DNA of 64,000 nt, from assembly GCA_020719045.1 (NCBI GenBank), contig DYQY01000006.1, positions 30,898-94,897 on the forward strand, read 5' to 3'. Source of the stretch: Candidatus Termititenax sp. (GTDB taxonomy: Bacteria; Margulisbacteria; Riflemargulisbacteria; GWF2-35-9; DYQY01). The notes below the pieces were generated by a model. That model made no database searches, was not told the origin of the DNA, and saw nothing but the letters and a program-made list of their open reading frames with translations. The position numbers were made by a program, and so were the translations under genes. This document shows, piece by piece, positions 49,001 to 61,000 of this stretch (position 1 is the stretch's first letter; the number at the start of each line of letters is the position of its first letter).

Positions 49001-52000
49001 TGTTAAAATATCATATGGAGAGCTTGCTAATACTTTATATATTCCATAATTATTTGAAACTAAGCTACCAAAATTATTAAAAGCAATATCTAAAGTGGCT
49101 ACTTCCTGTCCATTTCTAGAAACTAAAACTCTTATAAAAGAAAATTCATAAACATTGGTACTATTTATACTAAGAACTTTTTCATTATAAGCATCATCAT
49201 GCACTGTAAAATATAGTCTTATCCCTTTATGCCCGTCTATATAGAAAGTTGGAGTAGTTACTAATGAATGATTGGGCATTAAAGGCTGAATACCCCAAGT
49301 GCTCACATATGGTTTTTCAAAAAGTAGCTTTCTTTGGTTTTCATTTTTCCACCAAGATTCTTTAACACTTATTGAGCTTATAACAGGCGAGTTAGCATCA
49401 TAAACAACTATAGCATTGCTTGTACCAGAATAATTCCTAGCCTTATCCTCCCAAATTAAATCGATCCAGTTAATTCCAACATTAATATTAGCCGTAATAC
49501 TATCCCATGCGTCATACCATCTCTGATGAGAAGCTCCCTTATTCCCTTGAGTGTCGCTTGTTATTACTCTATATCTAAACGGATTCACCGGAAGACCAAT
49601 GCCTCCATTATCTGTAATATTTCCAACAAACGCCACACTATTTGCTGTTACCCAATTCTGTTTAGCTAATGCATTTAAAGTATTAACGTATATCATTTCT
49701 TTATACCCAAAGAAAGCTGGCATTATCTTCGATTTAAATTCTGTTGAAGGAACATCAAACGTAATTCTTTGCTCTGAGATTATAATTCTATTATTTGTTG
49801 CGCTTAAGGCACCAAGGTTCTTCTCAATATCCAAATCTAATAATTTTTCATATAAATAATATGAATTTAAAGTAACCGTCGGATTCCTTGTATCTACATA
49901 ATATGGAACGACAATGCTAATCGCACGGTCGCCATACATGTTGGGGATATTTACGGAAAGATACTGCTGTGCATTTACAGATAGCCTATCTCTATTTGCT
50001 GTAATTAATGTTCCAGTTGTATTCTTTGTTGAATAACCATAAAAACTATTGTAGTTATAGGTAATAAGTATTGGTGCTGTAGACCAATTATTATGGGTGG
50101 GTAAAGCCATGTTTGATGAAATAGCATTAAGTCCACTATAAGCATTCACAGATGAGCCATTAGAGAAAAATATAGGACGCTGATTCCATGCTCTTAACTG
50201 GTATGGCTCACCAGATACAACTATCTGCATGGAAACACGAATATCATTTGTGTTTGTACCTATCACGCCATCTACTAACCATGGCTGAACTTGATAATCC
50301 ATCCATGGTTCACTATTAATTGAATAACGTGAAGCATAGGTTTGTTGAGTAGGAACGCCAGCAGAAGTCATGTACAAAAACTCCATTTGAGTTTGTGCTG
50401 TTACAAGCTCTATTGGTTTAGACTTATAAACATGTGAGAATTTAATCTCGTCAATATTCTTCCCATAGTCCATTGCCCCAAGATTTAAAGTCGCCCCATC
50501 CTCTAAGCCATTAATGCTTACTTGAACTAAATCTCTAGCCCAGTCCCACCCCCCAAGACTTAAGTTAAAAGAAATATCATGAGTTGTCCTGCCAGTTGAC
50601 ATATTATAATAAGCACCTTGAAGTGGCTCACCATTAACATTTTTAATAGATAAACTCTCGTTATTAGATAAAGAATTCGATGCATTTACCCATGATTTCT
50701 CAAACCTATCCTGCGTATTCTGATAGAAAGCGAGCTGTTCAGATGACTCATCAAAGCCCCTTAGATAGAACTTAGCAGAACTGGAAACTACTATAAAATC
50801 CCGTCCCCACCTTCCTGCAACAGTTTCTACATATGGAAAATAATTCTGACTTGGGAATATCCCCCAAGCATGTTGCAGTCCAGCTGATAAAGTATCAAAA
50901 GCTGAATATATATACCTTGCACTATTACCTGTTGGAAACACATTCATTCTGTTGGTCTCAGAAGCGTAATGATTAATCTTATAATCATTGTTCTGCTCTG
51001 GTTGCTTTGTGTCATAACCATTCTCGCCACCAAAATTAAGATGCCCTTGTTCGCCTAAAATATTCTTTACTTTAAACTTATAGTCTGAATCTAAATAAAC
51101 AAATCCACTAAACTTTTTATCTAAAGTAGGTGCATTAAGGTCAGTATAGAAGTAAAAGTCTTTTGTTGCAGAATTACCCGCCCAGTCTTCGGCATATAGT
51201 CTAAGTCTATAGAACTGATCTCGTTCTCTAACATTAAAAGTTATTTGATTCATTGTAATCGTTGTATAAATAATATTCGTTGTACTAAACCAATTATTTG
51301 AAATAACCAAATCATTACTAATAAGAGCAAACTGAGCTAAATTAATAGTTTGGTCAGAGTGAAAGGAATTTATAGTAAGACCTGACGGCGCCTCCGAGGT
51401 TATTCGTTTGACAATATCCTGTGCAAAATTAAAGGTAAGTCCAGCTAAATTATATGTAGCATATTCTGACAAACTATTCATGCTTAAAAAGCTACCATTT
51501 TCTTGCCTTTCAGAAAGATCAAAACTAATCTTCTTTATCCCTGATCCAACGTTACCTGTTTGAGTTGCAGAATAATCTTTCATAAAAACTTGTATACCAA
51601 CATTGTTACTAATAACTAAAGCATACTCGATACCACCAACAGTTCTTCTGGCATTATTCGCACTATACTCTGAATGTAGTACTAAGTTCAAAGAAGGCTT
51701 AATGGTATCTATAAGCACGGACTGACCTTGCGAAATATTACCAGTATTACCAGCATTATCCGTTACCCTAATATAAAAACTATAAAGGTTGTCAGTAAGA
51801 GGCTTAGAAAAATAGTAATTCTTAGAATTTACTTGATTCATGGTTATCCTGACTGATTCAGTAACCTTACTGCCATCCTCTGGGAATGGTGCAATATATG
51901 CATAATAACAAGCTATCCCTGAACCACCAGGATCATAAGGGTTGGTCCAATTCCAAGTTAAAGATTGAGCTGTTTTAACAATACCAATATCCTCTCCAGT

Positions 52001-55000
52001 GTTATCCAAGGTTGGCTGAAAAACAGCGTTTGGTGTATTTCTGTCCATCCAGAACATATAAGACCTAACTAGCGGTTGCGACTTATTCCCAATCTTATCT
52101 TCAATTAAAATATAGAAATAAACATTCTTACTACTAACATCTACACCATTAAGTGATAGAGTATCCAATGAACAAGTATACAAATATCCCTTTGTTACAG
52201 GTACGCTGTTAATAAGATGTCTTAATCTGGGGTCACCATAATCAACAGTAACCGTCTTAATTAAAACTGCTTCATGCGCATTAGAAATATCATTCCCAGT
52301 TGCATAAATTTCTATATAAAACTTTGATATCCCTGCTTCTTCTTGATAATCTGGCCAGATAATATCGACAGTAACTCCATTATAGAATCTACCATCAACG
52401 CTTTTAGAAAAACTATTGCTGTTGCCATCTATCTGGTTGATACAATCTTGAAAAGGTAATACCCATAAAGAATCTACAGGATGAATAAACGTATCATACT
52501 TAGTTATATAAACTGTTTTCATCGATGTCCAGTTCCCTGCATTATCACATGCTCTTATTCTCAAATGATGTTGAACCTGACCTAGATTAGGCATAACACT
52601 TTCTGGTTTATAACCTTGGGATCCGACAGATATCTTAGCTCCATATTGTCTATTTAGCTCTGGCCCCCAATATATCTCAAACTGACTAATTCCTGAGTCA
52701 CCATCATCCGCAAAACTAGTAGCCAATTGACCAAAATTAAAGCTTACAGCGTTTGTAACAGATTGCCATACATCATGAGGAATCCCATTTAATTCATTTA
52801 CTGTAAAACCTTGTTTAAAACTTGGCGGTGTTGAATCAATCTTCAATGGGAAATCCGAACTAGCCCAAGGTGACTCATTACCTGCATAATCCACTGCTTT
52901 AACTTTACAACGAATTTCTCCAGTTAAATTGATAAAACTATTATCTGACAAGGACAGAAAAGATGCGGTAACTATTGCAATAGAAGAATAGGAACCATCA
53001 GATATCTCCACTACATATTGAGAAACTCCAAACTCATTTTCCTCTGGTGGCGTCCAAGAAAAAACACTCTGGGGAATGCTTTTACCCCAATATTTACCAC
53101 CAACGGCTACTCCAGAATTTGCCCATACCCTAGATATATTCCCAGGAGCAACTGTGTCGATAGCAAAATCAATAGACTTAATAGCGTCACCCTCTAGATC
53201 TGCTTTATTAATGCCACTTACCTCTACCCTAAATCTCTTTCCATTATTACCTGTTATTGGGATACTAATACCAGTACCGCCAATAAGCTTAGTATCCACT
53301 TCTTTATTATCTAAATTTACCAACGCATAACAGTACTCCTTTAATGGTGCTTTTGTATCCGTATACTCATAATTTGTTCCAAGAATACTGAGGTTAGAGC
53401 TCAAATAACTATTAACACCAACAACCGTAGTTACTCCTTGTTTAGGTATTGGTTTAGTTCTATCAAATTTATAAGATATACCAGCGCTCGTCGTCTTATA
53501 GAAATTATTAAGTTCAAGAGCATAATTTTTGTTACCTTCAGAATCATTAAGTATTGCGAAATCTACAAACCTATTAGAAAATTTTGTTAAAAAGTTATTG
53601 GTAGAATATATATGATCTGGCGGTTCATTATATGAATACCAACTCAGATTTTTTCCTTGGTTCCAAAGGGACTTTCTAGGATGATTGCTACTCCAAGAAT
53701 GCTCTCTATTTGGTAATAGAATATCCTCTGCAAAATAATGGACTACAAGACGACCAGGTGAGTTTTCATCGATAAAAATATTATCATGATAGTCACCATC
53801 TCCTGACCAACCTGAAGTATTCCCTGCAAAATCAGTTACTCTTAATTTAATTGTAGAATTAACATTTAAAGTTGCTAACCCAAAATTACTAGCACTAATA
53901 GTTGGGGTAAAAGCATCACAAACAATAATATCTTCATTCTTTTGATTTGGAGAAACATCTATCTCAACCTTTGCTATACCAGAACCTAATGAATGATCAT
54001 CATAGCCTCGAATCTTCCAAACAAAATAACCATCCATGTTTAAAAAGTCTTTAGAAACTAAAGCGAAGCTTGAAGGATTTTCAACATCATGTTCTCTTAG
54101 GAACTTCCCTAAATTTAATCTTAACTCATCAACCTGACCATCAATGGAAACAACTATACTTGTAATTATCTCTTTATAGTCAACAGTAATTTTATTAAAT
54201 AATATATTTAGATTCGTTGTGCTAAGCTTAGATTCAGATAGCACTAAATTATTATATAAATACTCACCATTAATAATAAACCAACCGCTATAATCACCCG
54301 CAGGAAGCAAGGCCCCCACAGCTGTCATATCTTTCGTAAGAGCATCTAGTTCATCTATGCTTACTCCTGATTGCTCAAATATATTTTTAGAACTTACCAC
54401 CCCAAAAGGTATGATTCCGGCAAAATGAATATTCTGTATTGCATCTTTTGTGTCTCTTACTTCATCTCTAATTCTATAAAAAGGAGATGAAACTTCCTCT
54501 GAAGATAAATAATCTTCACTAAATGCTATTACTATCTCTTCAGCTAAAAACTCTGGAATATCATACGTAACGCCTGCTTCTGTAGCTTCAGCTGTAATAA
54601 CATCAACAAACAACTGCTTATTTATAACTCCATTATTCTTAATAGCATTTTTTAAAGAAACTAGGCTCCCTTCTGTATTAATATCATCGTCATAATAGCT
54701 TTTCCTAAAAATATTCCCACCACTAATAAATGGATTCTCTCTAACATACTTCATTTCATCTTTTAGTTTTACCAATAACTCTGCATAAGTATAGTCTCCT
54801 TTACCATTTTCTGTTGATAAAAGACCTCCTGCTTGAAACTCAGCAATCATATTTGCTGATGTAAGCCGTCCATACTTAAAATAATCTACTATTGGATCTA
54901 TTCTTTGTTCCCAGTTATTAATAATTAAATCACTGAAAGATTGGTTTGATTGAAAGTAAACATCTTGATATTTATCTCCGTTTTCACCAGCAACTACCTT

Positions 55001-58000
55001 TCTAATAATCTCATTAGGTAAATTAAAGTCTCCTCCTGTTCCTCCATCAACGTCATTTTCTTCAATAAACTTAAAAATATTCTTCATCTGCGCTACATTT
55101 GTAGTGGAGATTCCACCCTGATAAAGCTCCAAGTATTTATCTGGAGCAGAAGGTGTCGCTGGACTGGTCTTATCTACGTTAAACCATTGTGAAAGTAAAG
55201 CAAAATCTGTTCTAGGATTCTTACCAAAATCTTGGTTTCCAGGAACATTATATGCTCCAGTATCTTCTAGCTCAAACTGTCTTATTTTATTCCCAAAACT
55301 ATCATAAGCATTAACCAACGCACAGTATCTACCCTCGGAAATATCAGTAGAAACATATTCTGTACCATTCAGTGTTATCATTAATTTATTTTCCAATCCT
55401 CCACTCTGCTTAGCCATATAGATATCTAACGAATAATAAGACACAGCCCCACCCGCCTGGTCTGCAACCGCTGTCCAACTAAAAGTAACGCCTGTTGAGT
55501 TTACTGTATTAGTTGCAGGACTTGTAAAAACTGGTTTATTTGGTGGGTATCTGTCAATTTTAGTTTGGAATATTTTCTTCCATGTAGCGCTCTTATTTCC
55601 TGTTTTATCAATTGCTTTGATACACAGATATTTAACATCACCAGATATAAAAGTTGTATTGTTTTCGGCTAATCCTTCCTTTTTAAATCTCGTATTAAAT
55701 GGGTTCAAATTTAAACCAATATTACCAAAAGGATAACCTCCTAATAAAACAACTTGATTCTCGTTAGCTAATAGCGTACCAGTTTCATAATAATAAGCGG
55801 CTACGGAGGGAGTATTTACTTCCCCATCAAGATTATAATATCCGTAATAATACTCATAGCCATCTACCCCACTATCGTCTGATGGCCTATCCCACGAAAA
55901 TCGGAAATTAAATCCTTTAACAATACCATTTATGCTTACGTTATTATAATCATATCTTGAACCTGGAGCCTCTCCAACAAAAGCATATACCATTATATTA
56001 TCCAAAGTAGGTGCATTACTATCATAAATGCAAACATTGCTAGTATCACTCCAAGCCCCAAAATTCCCCGCTCTGTCTATAGCCCTAATCTTCACTGAAA
56101 ACTCATCAAGTTGTTTAGGTGGAAAACTCACATCCTTAGTAGAATATAAATCCCGAACTCGATTAATTGCACCAAAAGGTATTTCCACGTATGGATTATG
56201 CACGGAACCATTTACATATCTTTGCACTTGATACTTCTCTATTCCACTTCCAGCAAAGAAACTATTGTCATCATTAGTATCCCTCTTTGGTAAATAAACC
56301 ATTTTTAAATTATTCTTAGAAACATAAACCTCTCCATCTGCTATTATTGGAGAATCCATCGTTGGAGGATTCTGCGTATCAACAAAAACATAATCTGACC
56401 CATAACTCCATCCAGATATAGAATCTCCAGAACTTCCATACTGAACACGATACTTCACAAAATACTGAGCATTTGGCGATAAGTTATAAATAGTAATATC
56501 AGTGTTATCTGTTGGGAAATTTAAGGTTACTATGTCTCCACCCTCACTTAAGCTACCGAAGGCAGGTTGAACATAATGTGCTTTATACACGCTTACTTCA
56601 TACTTTGGATACGCTGGATTTATATCTCTGTAGTAGCTTTCTGCTCCTTTATTGTCCTTACTCGTTATTGTAAAGCTAAAGCTATTTTTACTTGTATACA
56701 AAGGTGTTTCAATAACTGGTGAAACTGGTCTAGTTGGAGAAGTTCCAGATGAACCAAAATCAACACTATAACGATAAACTTCTTCCCAATCTGTAGCCTG
56801 ATTCTTCGCGAAATCTTCACTCTTTAAAAGAAGGCTATACGTACCATTTACGCTCGCAGAAAGATTTAAGGTACGGTCTGTCGTGGTCCCGGTAGTTTGT
56901 GAAGAATTATCTTTCAGCCACCGGTATTGGTAACTGTAAATACCAAACCCTTCGTCTTCACCTGGCATCCAAATAAAATGAAAGAAATCCTCTTGTCCAC
57001 CTTTAAAGGCTCTTGGTTTTGGCAAACCTTGGATAGCATCATTAGCATAAATTGAATATAGTGACTCATCTTTAGTTGTAGCTATTGGTGGGTTAATTGG
57101 AGCTTTAATATCAATAGGTAGCTGTCTGACTGTAGCAGTCACAGACTCGTTCCCAGCATAATCTATAGCCCAAATCTTACTAATAAAATCTATCTCTATT
57201 GGGACATTATATATAAGCTGGGTATCTGTTATCATATCATAAGAAGTTCTCAATGCACCTAATGGTTCACCAATAAACTCGGTATCCTCTGTCGCATAAT
57301 TATACATAGCTAGCCTATATCCTTTTATACCTGAGCCATTCGTTCCTTCTGGGTTATCTAAGGGCTCCTGCCATACTATCTTCACAGAGGAATCAGTTCG
57401 CTGAACAGCTTTTGGATTAATAGCTGCTTGTGGTGAACTCCTGTCAATAAGCACAGGAGTACCTCCTTTGATAGTAACATTTCCTGCATTGTCATAGATA
57501 TGTACTACAGGCTCAAATTCACATTCATTCACGCCATCTGAGTTGAAAGCTACTGTATAAGCATGATTGACAGTTGCAGTCAACCAAGTATTTATCGTTG
57601 TCTTTAATGATTTATCAATTTTATAAACATAAAAATTATAATGACTTATTTCTGACCCACCATAATCTATCGCTTCTCCAAATGAGAAAGTAATCTGACC
57701 ACTATCTCCTCTAGTATATGGATAATTATTATTACCATAAATATATGATGGACTCTCTGGCTTCAGTCCATCGTACTTTAATTGTGCTATGTTTTTCCAA
57801 TCCCATTCATTCGCAACATTATCTCTTAATTTTATCCATAAATTATAAACATCTGCAGAAACTGAACTTATTAAATCAGGCTTAATACTATATTTAAATC
57901 CTGAAGTTTCTCCGTTTAATGCTTGCGCTGGAGTGTCTTCCCTAGTTAAACAATACCTTTTTGCCCTCCAATCCACTAAGGAACCAGTAGGAGGCTCCCC

Positions 58001-61000
58001 TTCTAAGTCTTTACTAACTGAAACACCTGCTATTATCTCAATACGAGTATTATTAAACCATTTTGATTTATCAATAACTTGCGAACTATATCTATCTCGA
58101 ATCTCTACTGTAAAATCTGAGGTAGTAATATTAGGAGTTGAAACATCTATAGTATAAATATAATACTTAAGGTCAGCAGTATTCCCAGCATTGTCTATTA
58201 CTCTTAACAGCCAATAAAACTCTTGATATTCATTCCTAATACTAAACTGATTAAAATTTGGTTCTGCCTCAGTTAACAGATTACTAGTTATCTCATATTT
58301 ATTAGTAGAATCTCTAACTAAACGTTCAGTGAAAGTTGAGTAATCAACTTCAATATTAGTGGTTAGCATCCCATAACAAGCACTAACGCCAGAACCAGCA
58401 TCTGATATCTTAATAAAGAATTTAAAATCTGTTTCAACTAATTCTGGAATCCAACTTAATAAACTTAAACTTCTTTTTATTAAAGTTACGTCTTTATTAG
58501 CAGTGCTAAACACAGGACTAATAGAGTCAACTTGCAAACGATAAATTAATCTCAATCCATCATATAGATTTCCTGCATTATCAATTGGTCTAACATATAT
58601 ATAATATGTACCATTAGATATATTAATATTTATAGTAACCTTGCATTCTGTTGCACCTGCTTGTTGAAAATTAAAACTTGCGTTTACTATCTCTATTGTT
58701 TGTAATGTCTCATTTTGCGTAATAACATAGTAATAGCCTAAAACTCCAGATAATGACTGATTACGCGCTGAGTTCTGATCTCTAATAGCATCAAAAGTTA
58801 TTACCTTTGGCCCTTGCTCTTTAGTTAATAAATACCCTGGTTTATTATCTTCATTTTCATAATCATACATTGAATATGGAGCAATATTATCCCAACTAAC
58901 TATCATCATTAAGTTCTTCGATGTATTCCCTGCATTATCTTCTAAATAACTGTATATATAATTAATCGTCTCACGTAGTTCTGATACTTCTATACTCCAC
59001 GTTACGGGATTGCTAGTAATTGTTTTAACAAAAGTCCCAAGAAGAGCATAAGCTGATTCTATGGTGTACCCAACATCTTTTAGTCCAGAAAACCCTCGGT
59101 CACTAAACTGAACCGTAACTATCTCCATCCACTCTTTATTGCCTTCAGTTGTAAATCTAAAGCCTGAATAATCTACTGGATTTAGTTGATTAAAAGATGG
59201 CGCTAATGAGTCTTTTAAAAATGTAAAAAGATAGCTCTCTGTAACTTGATAGCGCTGACTATTATTAAAAGAAACGAAGATATCATTTGTCCCTTCTGAA
59301 AGATGTTCCCACTGAATAGAGAAAGTTGGGCTATACTCATTACGACTAACTCCACTAGCGAATATAGTCCAAGTAATAGGTTGCCCATTAGCAGAAACAC
59401 CATATTGTAAAACATTTAGAGTAGAAATCCCTGAAATATCTTTAAATGTAGTTAGAACATTATAAATTAAATCATTCGTCGAACTATTATGCCAATTTTT
59501 ATAACGGTATGTAGCATAAGCTGTATAATTATATGTTAATGCTGATTCCCATCTATATACTGAAAACAACTTATCGGTTGTTATTGTATTCCCAGCTCTA
59601 TCGCTAATCACTAAGAAAACATTATTTGTTCCATTATAAAAATCATTTGCCTGCATAGCCCAAGGTGGAACTTCAGGATAACGTATCTTCCCGCTTTTTA
59701 CATAATCTGGGCCAACACTGATATCTGTTGTAATCCAATAATAAACGTCTCCTATTCCTGAATCACCTATATCAGTAAAACTAATGGTTACTTGTTTATA
59801 CATCTCTGGCAAATGCCAATACTGACCCTCTTTAACTCCTTTATGAACTTTGTTTTCAACTGAAGAACTATCATAAGTTGGAACCCCAGTGTCAACTTTT
59901 ACTTCAAAAGCAAACCGGCCTATAGCGTTCCCTGCATTGTCGGTAACAAAAATATATATATTATTCGTTCCTGCTGATAAATTATTAAATGAGAGTGGCC
60001 ATTCAGAAACATAACTAACAGAGTTAACCGAGGTTGCAATAACTACAGGAACACCTGTAGCTGTGATCCTATAAGAGATACTTGCAATTCCTGATAGGCC
60101 AGCCTGATCAAAAATATTTAAACTAACTGTCGCTAACCATTGGTTATTAAATGTTGAATACCAGCCTGTATGTTTACTATTAACTAGGTAACCTAACTCA
60201 AAATTTGGCGTTAATGTATCCTTTTTCACTGTAGCAATTATTGCACTATTGGTGTTCCCTGCATTATCTGTAATGGCTACATGTATCTCTGAAATACCGT
60301 TTGTAATAATATCCCAAGTAATAGTCCAATCATTAGCAAGGGAGATTGTTGAGGTTGGGATATTATAAAAACCTGTATAGAAAGCTGAATTTCCACTAAC
60401 CCTTAAGGCAAACTTAACAGAATTAATCCCTGATAAGTTATCATTAAATGTTGCTATACTTTCTACATTATGACCTAACCAATCGGGGGTATTCCTATAC
60501 CAAATATCACTCAAAGCGCTTGTGGTATTAATGCTTGGAATAAACGAATCTTTTTTAATTGAAAATGCTTTATTACTTGATACATTACCAGCTCTGTCTG
60601 AAACTATTATCCAGACGTCATTTGTGCCTTCTCTTAAATCTTCCCAGTTTATACTAAAAGTAGGACTAAACTCAATAAGCACCACATCATTAGAAGAAAT
60701 ATTTACAGTAGGGCCTATGCTACTAGTTACTATCTTATAAGAAACAGTAACTATCCCAGAATATCCGACTTCTTTAATGTTAATAGTAACATTTGTTAAC
60801 CATCCTGGAGCGACTCTATACCAATTAGTATCGAAAGTCCTTTCACTTGGTATGCTAAAACTAGGAGCCGTGTCATCATACTTGATGGTAAAAAGAAGAT
60901 TGCTAGTCACTTGCCACCCAGCATTATCAGTAACTCTTACATAAATATCATTGCTTCCACTATGAATATTTGTCCACGCTATATCCCAAGTAGTAAAACT

